From NCBI GenBank assembly GCA_947456845.1, contig CANGUJ010000245.1:1-6314 (forward strand): a DNA stretch of 6,314 bases, read 5' to 3'. Source of the stretch: Burkholderiales bacterium (GTDB taxonomy: Bacteria > Pseudomonadota > Gammaproteobacteria > Burkholderiales > JAEUOS01). The translations under genes were made by a program, and so were the position numbers. Shown in pieces: positions 1 through 5,305 of this stretch. Within the stretch, counting starts at the first letter, position 1, and every line of letters starts with the position of its first letter. The notes below the pieces were generated by a model. That model was given only the letters and a program-made list of their open reading frames with translations. It was not told where the DNA came from and did not search any database.

Positions 1-637
1 ACTTGGCGGCGGCCTCGGTGTGGCGCACGTCGATGGTCACCACATGGGCGCCGCGCTTCTTCGCGACCAGCAGGTGGCGCGCGGTGTTGGGCTGGCTGGC
101 GAGGTTGGCGGCCCACAGGAGGATGAGACCGGCATGCTCGCCCATGTCCTCCTTGGTGTGGGTTTCCAGCATGCCGGTCAGCCCCAGGCCGAAGGCGCCC
201 AAGCCCCAGCAGATCATGGTGGGGCTCAGGAACTGGCTGCCGTGGAAATTGGCGAAGCGCGCCATCAGTTGCGCGCTGATGCGCGTGCCGTAGTTGCTGG
301 TGAAGGTGCCGTGCCCGGGCCAGATGGCCGTAGCCTCCGGCGGCACGGCATTCAGGGCTGCGGCGACCCGTTCAAGGGCCTCGTCCCAGGTGGCGCGCCG
401 CAGCGCCTCGCTGCGGCGGTCGCGCAGCAGCGGATGCAGAAGCCGCGCGGGGTTGTCGAAGATCTCCGGCGTCGCCTGGCCGCGGATGCACAGAAAGCCC
501 CGGCTGTCCGGGTTGTCGGGATCGCCCTTCACACCCAACAGCTTGCCGTCCTTCACCTCGGCCAGCATGCCGCACAACGTGGGGTGGCAGTTCATCGGGC
601 ACATGGTGCGCACGGTCCTGGTGGTGGAATCGCTCAC
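1..637 (-). CDS. Molybdopterin-dependent oxidoreductase, N-terminal part (runs off the left edge)
   Basis: Partial gene: 212 complete codons are visible and the C-terminal side lies beyond base 1. The start is GTG at 637-635, chosen because AGGAG (648-644) sits 6 bases upstream. The protein begins MSDSTTRTVRTMCPMNC, and Cys13, Cys17, Cys22 and Cys50 (C-x3-C-x4-C-x27-C) match the N-terminal [4Fe-4S] site of the Mo-bisPGD (DMSO reductase) superfamily. The usual post-cluster signatures follow: GFLCIRG (47-53), then DNPARLLHPLLR (61-72), then ATWDEAL (82-88). Cys143, in a PTMICWG context, lies where the family's molybdenum ligand usually falls. Residues 168-205 have the alternating strand/helix look of the domain II fold. 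Family members are large (roughly 700 residues or more) oxidoreductases for formate, nitrate, polysulfide and other substrates; the substrate cannot be told from this fragment. No Tat signal is visible, so a cytoplasmic enzyme is likely. Divergent from the NIPSNAP gene. Confidence 0.88.
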   Translation of the reverse strand, partial: MSDSTTRTVRTMCPMNCHPTLCGMLAEVKDGKLLGVKGDPDNPDSRGFLCIRGQATPEIFDNPARLLHPLLRDRRSEALRRATWDEALERVAAALNAVPPEATAIWPGHGTFTSNYGTRISAQLMARFANFHGSQFLSPTMICWGLGAFGLGLTGMLETHTKEDMGEHAGLILLWAANLASQPNTARHLLVAKKRGAHVVTIDVRHTEAAAK

Positions 638-643
638 GGCTCG

Positions 644-648
644 CTCCT
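644..648 (-). promoter_or_regulatory. Ribosome binding site fixing the GTG start of the molybdopterin oxidoreductase
   Basis: AGGAG on the minus strand, 6 bases before GTG at 637. It decides the start: the in-frame ATG (codon 12) lies next to the first cluster cysteine and would remove the N-terminal lead-in residues. Confidence 0.65.
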
Positions 649-702
649 GCGTGCGGGCGGTGTCACTCACCGCCCCTCGAGCGGCCGATGGTACCCGAGC
701 CA

Positions 703-720
703 CACGCACACAGCTGCGTG
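703..720. repeat. Inverted repeat (6-6-6 dyad) in the divergent intergenic region
   Basis: CACGCA (703-708) and TGCGTG (715-720) are perfect reverse complements separated by six bases. The dyad lies between the divergent starts of the molybdopterin oxidoreductase (637, minus) and the NIPSNAP gene (774, plus), so it is placed like an operator for a dimeric regulator. It could equally be a chance repeat in GC-rich DNA. No transcription factor gene lies beside it. Confidence 0.3.
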
Positions 721-773
721 ACAATGCCCCTGCCGGACCCACCGGCTTTCGACCCGAACTCGAGGAGACAAAA

Positions 774-1091
774 ATGGCAATCTACGAACTGCGCACCTAC
801 TCGGTGATGGTGGGCAAGATGAACGAGCTGATCGGCCACTACAGCACCGAAGGCTGGGCGGCACTGTCGAAGCATCCGCCCAAGCTGGTGGGCTATTTCA
901 CCGGCGACATCGGTGCCCTGAACCAGCTGGTGCACTTGTGGAAGTTCGATGACGACGCCGACCGGCGCGCCTTCTGGGCGGGCGTCTATGCCGACCCGGC
1001 CTTCATGGCCTTCGTCGGAAAGATCCGCCCGCTGATCGTGACCCAGGAGAACAAGCTGATGATGGCGGCCCCGTGGGGACCGCATCCCTGA
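774..1091 (+). CDS. NIPSNAP family protein (small dimeric alpha-beta barrel domain)
   Basis: Encodes 105 residues, a normal length for a single-domain bacterial NIPSNAP protein. The start is ATG 774 because GAGGAG (762-767) lies 6 bases upstream; longer readings of this frame upstream have no such support. The opening MAIYELRTYSVMVGKMNEL is the typical NIPSNAP first strand and helix. The middle GYFTGDIGALNQLVHLWKFD (40-59) matches the 'G.F....G..N.v..lw.y' core, followed by the DADRRAFWAGVYADPAF helix and a C-terminal ENKLM strand. The fold is a ferredoxin-like dimeric alpha-beta barrel. Biochemical roles of bacterial members are mostly unknown; they often sit among catabolic dehydrogenase and hydrolase genes. 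No signal peptide or membrane segment is present, so it is probably cytoplasmic. It is divergent from the molybdopterin oxidoreductase and convergent with the SDR gene. Family is confident, function is not assigned. Confidence 0.88.
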   Translation: MAIYELRTYSVMVGKMNELIGHYSTEGWAALSKHPPKLVGYFTGDIGALNQLVHLWKFDDDADRRAFWAGVYADPAFMAFVGKIRPLIVTQENKLMMAAPWGPHP

Positions 1092-1100
1092 ACATGCCCC

Positions 1101-1121
1101 AAAAGACCTGCGCGGGCAGGT
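1101..1121 (-). terminator. Possible rho-independent terminator of the antiporter/SDR unit
   Basis: On the minus strand ACCTGC (1121-1116) pairs with GCAGGT (1111-1106) around a 4-base loop, then comes C and TTTT (1104-1101). It begins 36 bases past the SDR stop codon, the right place and orientation to end that transcript. The stem is only 6 bp and the T-run only four bases, so the call is tentative. Plus-strand transcripts from the NIPSNAP gene cross the same hairpin but have no T-run after it. Confidence 0.42.
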
Positions 1122-1156
1122 GACACCGCGGCCGGCAGGGTCCTCACGGCTCCGCG

Positions 1157-1957
1157 TCAGCCGACCTTCACGGCCTGCCCGCCGTCGACCGCCAGCGCCA
1201 CGCCGGTGATGAAGCCGGCCTCGTCCGAGGCGAGGAACAGCGCGGCGTTGGCCACATCCCAGGCGGTGCCCATCTTGCCGCGCAGCGGCACATGGGCGTC
1301 GCGCTCGGCCTCGACCACGGCGCGCGGCTTGTTGAAGGTGCGCGCGCGCGTGTCCACCGCCATGGGGGTGTTCATCAGGCCGGGCAGGATGGCGTTGGCG
1401 CGGATGCCATAGGGCGCGTTCTGGATCGCCAGCTGCTCCGTGAAGGCGACCATCGCCGCCTTGGTTGCCTTGTAGGCGACGTAGGGGTAGTCGATCCACG
1501 CCGCGATCGACGAGATGCTGACAATCGACCCGCTCTTTTGCGCGCGCATGATCGGAATCACGTGCTTGCAGGCCATGATGGTGCCGCGCAGGTTGATGGC
1601 CACGCAGCGGTCGAAATTTTCCTCCGTGATCTCGGTGAGGACGGCGTCGCCGCCCGACAGGCTCACGCCGACGTTGTTGTGCAGCACGTCGATGCGGCCC
1701 CAGCGCCCGTGCGCGTCGGCCACCATGGCCTTGAGGTCGGCCTCGCTGGTGACATCGGCGCGGATGGCCTCGGCGATGCCGCCCTGGGCGGTGATCATGG
1801 CGGCGGTTTCCCGCGCGCTTTCCAGGTTGTGGTCCGCGCACAGCACCTTGGCGCCTTCGCGCGCGAAGGTGATGGCGGTGGCGCGGCCGTTGCCCGTGCC
1901 TTCTCCCGGGCTTTGCCCGGCGCCGACGACGATGGCGATACGATCTTTCAGACGCAT
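1157..1957 (-). CDS. Short-chain dehydrogenase/reductase (classical SDR)
   Basis: A complete 266-residue protein, standard size for a classical SDR. ATG at 1957 has a strong AGGAGG (1970-1965) 7 bases upstream. The Rossmann fold starts with a glycine-rich cofactor loop at 12-24 (GAGQSPGEGTGNG), longer than the usual TGxxxGxG. Asp42 at the end of the second strand suggests NAD(H) rather than NADP(H). DVT is at 68-70, NNVG at 94-97 in place of the usual NNAG, and Asn122 occupies the family's structural/catalytic Asn position. The probable catalytic set is Ser150, Tyr162 and Lys166 (YKATK). A PG motif (192-193) and the C-terminal TGVALAVDGG typical of these enzymes follow. The reaction is presumably NAD-linked alcohol/carbonyl interconversion in the cytoplasm; the substrate cannot be read from sequence. 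Only 43 bases follow the antiporter stop on the same strand, so co-transcription is likely. Confidence 0.93.
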   Translation of the reverse strand: MRLKDRIAIVVGAGQSPGEGTGNGRATAITFAREGAKVLCADHNLESARETAAMITAQGGIAEAIRADVTSEADLKAMVADAHGRWGRIDVLHNNVGVSLSGGDAVLTEITEENFDRCVAINLRGTIMACKHVIPIMRAQKSGSIVSISSIAAWIDYPYVAYKATKAAMVAFTEQLAIQNAPYGIRANAILPGLMNTPMAVDTRARTFNKPRAVVEAERDAHVPLRGKMGTAWDVANAALFLASDEAGFITGVALAVDGGQAVKVG

Positions 1958-1964
1958 TGCGATT

Positions 1965-1970
1965 CCTCCT
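1965..1970 (-). promoter_or_regulatory. Strong ribosome binding site of the SDR gene
   Basis: AGGAGG read on the minus strand, 7 bases before ATG 1957. It settles the start, since the same frame stays open upstream into the end of the antiporter gene without a better initiation site. Confidence 0.75.
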
Positions 1971-2000
1971 CTTGTTGGTTTGCCTCGCGTGCCCGCATTG

Positions 2001-3800
2001 TCACGCATGGCCGTCACGCGGGGGCGCGTGCGAACGGTCCTCGCGCAAGGTCGTGGCGAGCTGGTCGCGCAGTTCGTTCGAGACGGTGATGTGCCGGTCG
2101 GGCGCATCGCGGTGCACTTCATAGAGCTGGGCGAGCACCTCGCGGTCGTGCGCCTCGAAGGCACCGACGATGCGCCGGGCGCGCGCGGCATCGCCGCCGA
2201 TCAGCGTCAGCGCGATCTCGCCCAGCTTGAGGGACGAATGAAAGGTCTCGCGCTCGATGGCCTCCACGCCGATATCGCGCAGGTCGAACAGGTGCCGCAT
2301 GTCGCGCGCCCGTGCAATCACGCGCAGGCGGGGGAAATGCTTGCGGCAGGTACGCGCGAGCTGCGAGGTGGCGTCGCGGTCGTCGAGGGCAATGATGATG
2401 TAGGCGGCGCTGTCGGCGCCGGCGGCATGCAGGAGGTCCAGGCGGGTGGCGTCGCCATAGAACACCCGGAAGCCGAACTTGCGGCATTGCTCCACATGGT
2501 CCGGGTCGTCATCCAGCACCACCGGGGAGACGCCGCTGGCATGCAGCAGGCGCGCGACCACCTGGCCCATGCGCCCGAGCCCGGCGATGATCACCGCGCC
2601 GGACTCGGGCCGGTCCTGCGCGCGCGCGGCGTCCGGCGCGCCGAGGCGCGGCATGAGCAGCCTGTCATGGATCAACAGCAGAAATGGCGTGGCCAGCATG
2701 GACAGCGCCACCGCCAGCGTGATGGCATGCGCGGTCTCCGCTGGCATGGCGCCGAACCCCTGGCCCAGACCCAGCAGCACGAATGCGAATTCGCCACCCT
2801 GGGCCAGGATAAGGATGAAAAGCGGCCGCTCCGCCGCGGGCAGGCGCGCCACCTGGGCGATCACCCAAAGCACCGTGCCCTTGAGAGTGAACAAGCCGGC
2901 GATGATGCCCAGCACCACCAGCGGCCGCACCAGCAGCATGCCGAAGTCCACGCTCATGCCCACCGAAATGAAGAACAGGCCCAGCAGAAGGCCCTTGAAC
3001 GGCTCGACGGCGGCTTCGATCTCGTGCCGGTATTCGGATTCCGCCAGCAGCACCCCGGCCAGGAAGGCGCCCAGCGCCATCGACAAGCCGGCGGCCTCGA
3101 ACCCCAGCGCGATTCCCAGCACCAGCAGCAGGGCGAAGGCGGTGAACACCTCGCGCTGGCGGGTGCGAGCGATGTGGCGGAACACCGGCCGGGCCACGAA
3201 ATGCCCGCCCACCAGCGTGACGACGATCACCGCGAGCGCGAAACCCAGCCCCTGCCACGAAAAGGCGGAGCCGCCGCCGCGGGTCCCGATCAGCGGCAGC
3301 AGCGCCAGCATGGGGATGACGGCGAGGTCCTGGAATAGAAGAATGGCGAAGCTGGCCTGCCCGCCGCGCGTGGTCAAGCCGCCGCGCTCCTTGAGCGGCG
3401 CCAGTGCAAGCGCGGTGGAAGACAGGGCGAGGGCCATGCCGGCGACGACGGCCACGCGCGGGTCGACGCCCAGCAGCCAAGCCGCGCCGCTGATCGCCGC
3501 GATCGACCCCGCCACCTGGGACAGGCCCAGGCTCAGGAGGCGCGCGCGCATCTCCCACAAACGCCGCGGCTCCAGTTCAAGTCCGATCACGAACAGCAGG
3601 AACACCACGCCCAGCTCGGCGAAATGGCGCACATCGTCCACATTTGCGATCAGCCTGAAACCCCATGGGCCGATGGCGATCCCGGCCAGAAGGTAGCCGG
3701 CCACGGCGCCCAGGCCGAGACGATGCGCCGCCAGCACCGCCACCACCGCGGCGGCGAAGTAGATGCTGGCCTGGATCAGGAATGCGTTGCCATGTTCCAT
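2001..3800 (-). CDS. kefB/kefC: KefB/KefC-type glutathione-gated K+/H+ antiporter (CPA2 family)
   Basis: A full-length 599-residue inner-membrane protein; E. coli KefB and KefC are about 600-620. Kef proteins release K+ in exchange for H+, acidifying the cytoplasm during electrophile stress. They are held closed by glutathione and opened by glutathione adducts. Residues 1-378 form the Na+/H+ exchanger domain, with GYLLAGIAIGPWG (35-47), FVIGLELEP (70-78) and the conserved LFQD pair Gln157-Asp158. The regulatory loop HEIEAAVEP (259-267) matches the KefC HALESDIEP element and is closer to KefB. FKGLLLGLFFISVGMS (268-283) is near-identical to the Kefs. An RCK/TrkA-N domain (about 402-520) has GLGRMG (407-412), Asp430 and RKFG (440-443). 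ERETF (516-520) keeps the ligand arginine of KefC. The N-terminus aligns with KefC, supporting ATG 3800, but no clear Shine-Dalgarno is visible. KefB versus KefC is undecided. No KefF/KefG partner gene is in the window. Confidence 0.93.
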   Translation of the reverse strand: MEHGNAFLIQASIYFAAAVVAVLAAHRLGLGAVAGYLLAGIAIGPWGFRLIANVDDVRHFAELGVVFLLFVIGLELEPRRLWEMRARLLSLGLSQVAGSIAAISGAAWLLGVDPRVAVVAGMALALSSTALALAPLKERGGLTTRGGQASFAILLFQDLAVIPMLALLPLIGTRGGGSAFSWQGLGFALAVIVVTLVGGHFVARPVFRHIARTRQREVFTAFALLLVLGIALGFEAAGLSMALGAFLAGVLLAESEYRHEIEAAVEPFKGLLLGLFFISVGMSVDFGMLLVRPLVVLGIIAGLFTLKGTVLWVIAQVARLPAAERPLFILILAQGGEFAFVLLGLGQGFGAMPAETAHAITLAVALSMLATPFLLLIHDRLLMPRLGAPDAARAQDRPESGAVIIAGLGRMGQVVARLLHASGVSPVVLDDDPDHVEQCRKFGFRVFYGDATRLDLLHAAGADSAAYIIIALDDRDATSQLARTCRKHFPRLRVIARARDMRHLFDLRDIGVEAIERETFHSSLKLGEIALTLIGGDAARARRIVGAFEAHDREVLAQLYEVHRDAPDRHITVSNELRDQLATTLREDRSHAPPRDGHA

Positions 3801-3935
3801 GCGGGCTTTCGGTGAGCGGGTTGGCCATACGCGGCGGCCGGTTCGGTCGCCGCGCGGCGCATATTAAGCCGCCGCCTTCCTTTTGGGCGAACCGGGCTTC
3901 ACCCGCGCCGCGACCCATGCAAGAATGCCGGCCTT
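3801..3935. promoter_or_regulatory. Divergent control region between the Kef antiporter gene and chaC
   Basis: These 135 bases must carry the 5' ends of both genes. The one AT-rich island in otherwise GC-rich DNA is ATATTAAG (3861-3868). Read on the minus strand it gives TAATAT (3866-3861), a 4/6 match to a -10 box facing the antiporter. Read on the plus strand it gives TATTAA (3862-3867), also 4/6, facing chaC. No convincing -35 hexamer is correctly spaced on either strand, and neither start codon has a good Shine-Dalgarno. Promoter location is therefore a guess; shared control is inferred from the head-to-head layout. Confidence 0.4.
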
Positions 3936-4613
3936 ATGGTGAAGGTCAAGCTTACCCGCGAAAGCATTCTTGACGGCTCGCTGCACGCCTCGGTGCGTGC
4001 CGTGCTGGGCCCGGAAGAGCCGTTCATGAGCGGCGACGAGCGCGCCGCGCAGGTCGATGCGATGCTGAAGGCGGCACCCGTCCCCGGACGCATCTGGGTA
4101 TTCGCCTTCGGTTCGCTGATCTGGAACCCGGCCTTTCATTTCGCGGAACGGCGTACCGCGCGCATTTACGGCTTTCACCGCCAGTTCTGCCTGTGGGCGC
4201 GGGCCGGTCGCGGCAGCCCGGAGCGGCCGGGGCTCATGCTCTCGCTTGAATCCGGCGGCAGTTGTACCGGTGTGGCCTACCGCCTCGCCAAGAGCGCCGC
4301 CGCCACCGAACTTGACGTGTTGTGGCGGCGCGAGATGTTCACCATGGCCTATCGGCCGGTATGGACAATGGCGCGCACCCCCAAGGGGCCGGAGCCGGTG
4401 ATCGTGTTTTCCGCCAATCGCGGACACAAGCGGTACGCACCCGGGCTCAGGCAGGACGAAATCGCCCGTTACCTGGCGACCGGCGCGGGCCCGCTCGGCC
4501 GCTGTTGCGACTACCTCTTCGACACCGCCGCGCATTTGCGCGACCTGGGAATCCGCGACCGGCGCCTCGAAGCTCTTGAAGCGAAAGTGCGCGTCTTGAG
4601 CGGCGCGATGTAG
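3936..4613 (+). CDS. chaC: Glutathione-specific gamma-glutamylcyclotransferase ChaC
   Basis: A complete 225-residue protein, close in length to E. coli ChaC. The family cleaves glutathione to 5-oxoproline and Cys-Gly in the cytoplasm, lowering the glutathione pool. The phosphate/substrate-loop signature is clear: WVFAFGSLIWNPAF (54-67), the ChaC form of (Y/F)GSL. Then come GFHRQFCL (79-86), the AGRG-x3-RPGLMLSLESGG stretch (90-108) and TGVAYRL (111-117). Glu133 in LWRREM (129-134) is the expected catalytic acid. GPLGRCCDYLF (185-195) and LRDLGI (201-206) match the C-terminal part of the family. ATG 3936 is used because its N-terminus lines up with E. coli ChaC, although the Shine-Dalgarno is weak. 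The older label 'cation transport regulator' comes from the E. coli cha locus. It is divergent from a glutathione-gated antiporter and convergent with the next gene. Confidence 0.93.
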   Translation: MVKVKLTRESILDGSLHASVRAVLGPEEPFMSGDERAAQVDAMLKAAPVPGRIWVFAFGSLIWNPAFHFAERRTARIYGFHRQFCLWARAGRGSPERPGLMLSLESGGSCTGVAYRLAKSAAATELDVLWRREMFTMAYRPVWTMARTPKGPEPVIVFSANRGHKRYAPGLRQDEIARYLATGAGPLGRCCDYLFDTAAHLRDLGIRDRRLEALEAKVRVLSGAM

Positions 4614-4624
4614 CGCGGCCGCGC
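4613..4624. repeat. 12-bp perfect palindrome at the chaC stop
   Basis: GCGCGGCCGCGC is its own reverse complement and begins at the last base of the chaC TAG codon. It has no loop and no following T-run, so it is not a standard intrinsic terminator. Such palindromes are expected by chance fairly often in very GC-rich DNA. Confidence 0.4.
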
Positions 4625-4654
4625 CCGCGAAAACCGCCCTCCGGTCCCGGCAGC

Positions 4655-5137
4655 TCAGGCGCCGGCGGGGGGCGCTGACGCAGCAGCGTCGACCACAGTC
4701 AACTTGGACGGGCGAAACAGTTCGCGGGTCTGCGGGTTGACGCGGCAGCAGGCGTGGGCGACCCTGCCCTTCACGTGGATTTCGATCACGGCCAGGGTGC
4801 GACGCTCGGGATGATCCAGACCGGGCACATTGTCCGGCAGCCGCTCGGCGAGCCGCACATGCGCTACCGCCCCCCAGCGCCGTTGCATGCGCCTGATCAG
4901 CACCCCGACCCGCTCCGGGACGCGCACGATTTCGATATGGGCGTCATGCGCGCGGCCGCTGCGGAACTCCAGGCCGACGATCTGGTGGAAAACGCGGCCA
5001 GTCACCCGATACAGGGTGGATACGGAATCGAATACCGAGTCGAACGCCACGTCCGCCGGGTCCAAGAGCGGACCGGCAGCGGGCTCGCCGACGCCGCCGC
5101 TCTCCTGGGGAGTTTCGTTGTGTTCCGGCGCGACCAT
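4655..5137 (-). CDS. Conserved-looking hypothetical protein, 160 residues
   Basis: I do not recognise a family. The frame is preferred over the overlapping ones because its codon use is natural (strong third-position G/C, amino acids well mixed), whereas the alternatives are Arg/Pro/Ser-rich low-complexity translations. Residues 1-28 are acidic and Pro/Gly-rich, probably disordered. From about 31 to 143 there is a compact segment with alternating hydrophobic strands (VFHQIVGLEF, HIEIVRV, VAHVRLAERL, TLAVIEIHVKGRVAHACCRV), suggestive of a mixed beta-rich domain. It has a Cys-Cys pair (about 131-132) and several His residues, but no clear metal-binding motif. The tail is Ala/Pro-rich. There is no signal peptide or transmembrane helix. 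ATG 5137 lacks a good Shine-Dalgarno; the next in-frame GTG (codon 30) has none either. It is convergent with chaC and 168 bases downstream of the MFS gene. Confidence 0.68.
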   Translation of the reverse strand: MVAPEHNETPQESGGVGEPAAGPLLDPADVAFDSVFDSVSTLYRVTGRVFHQIVGLEFRSGRAHDAHIEIVRVPERVGVLIRRMQRRWGAVAHVRLAERLPDNVPGLDHPERRTLAVIEIHVKGRVAHACCRVNPQTRELFRPSKLTVVDAAASAPPAGA

Positions 5138-5142
5138 CGCTA

Positions 5143-5171
5143 TCGATACCCTGTTTCGGCCCGTATGCCAA
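5143..5171 (-). promoter_or_regulatory. Candidate sigma70-type promoter for the hypothetical gene, close to its ATG
   Basis: On the minus strand TTGGCA (5171-5166, 5/6 to the -35 consensus) is followed after exactly 17 bases by TATCGA (5148-5143, 3/6 to the -10 consensus). Transcription would begin near 5137, at or within a few bases of the ATG, implying a leaderless or near-leaderless message. This would fit the missing Shine-Dalgarno. The -10 match is poor, so the call is tentative. Confidence 0.35.
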
Positions 5172-5194
5172 ATCCGAAGTTTACGCGCGGCGAA

Positions 5195-5209
5195 CCGCCT
5201 TCACGGCGG
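5195..5209 (-). repeat. Small hairpin between the MFS gene and the hypothetical gene
   Basis: CCGCC (5195-5199) pairs with GGCGG (5205-5209) across a 5-base loop. On the minus strand it is followed by only TT, so it is at best a weak structural element downstream of the MFS gene. Confidence 0.25.
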
Positions 5210-5253
5210 CTGATTTCGTTACTTTTGATGAAGCGGCGTAAGGTTTCGGCCGC

Positions 5254-5280
5254 CCGGCGCGCCGGCGTCCGGACGCCGGC
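5254..5280. repeat. Two overlapping perfect palindromes downstream of the MFS gene
   Basis: A 20-bp perfect palindrome occupies 5261-5280 (half-site GCCGGCGTCC, centre between 5270 and 5271). It overlaps a 12-bp perfect palindrome at 5254-5265 (CCGGCG/CGCCGG). As RNA each could fold into a hairpin, but not both at once because they share 5261-5265. The larger one starts 26 bases past the MFS stop codon (5306), where a terminator would be expected on the minus strand, but no T-run follows. A rho-assisted or 3'-end-protecting hairpin, or a protein binding site, are alternatives. Confidence 0.55.
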
Positions 5281-5305
5281 CTCGCAACGCGGTCAGGCAG
5301 CGCAC

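Noticed and set aside
294..773. N-terminal extension of the NIPSNAP frame back to base 294
   Set aside because: It is antisense to the molybdopterin oxidoreductase, low in complexity, and a good ribosome binding site directly precedes ATG 774.
663..1841. Minus-strand frame of about 390 codons overlapping the NIPSNAP and SDR genes
   Set aside because: Arg/Gly-rich translation out of frame with the SDR; no motifs and no ribosome binding site.
2145..2147. Asp552 of the antiporter where E. coli KefC has the glutathione-contacting Asn551, as a possible loss of glutathione sensing
   Set aside because: As I recall the sequence, E. coli KefB also has Asp at this position, so it is a KefB-like variant rather than evidence of lost gating.
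1515..3338. A long plus-strand open frame of about 600 codons opposite the SDR and antiporter genes
   Set aside because: Its translation is rich in Arg, His, Gln and Ala without family signatures. It lies antisense to two clearly recognised genes and is the expected mirror of their GC-biased third codon positions.
3864..4535. Minus-strand frame antisense to chaC
   Set aside because: The plus frame carries unmistakable ChaC motifs; the antisense translation shows none.
4614..4654. Possible shared terminator between the convergent chaC and hypothetical genes
   Set aside because: There is a TTTT on the minus strand at 4633-4630, but only 3-4 bp stems can be drawn before it, and nothing usable exists for the plus strand.
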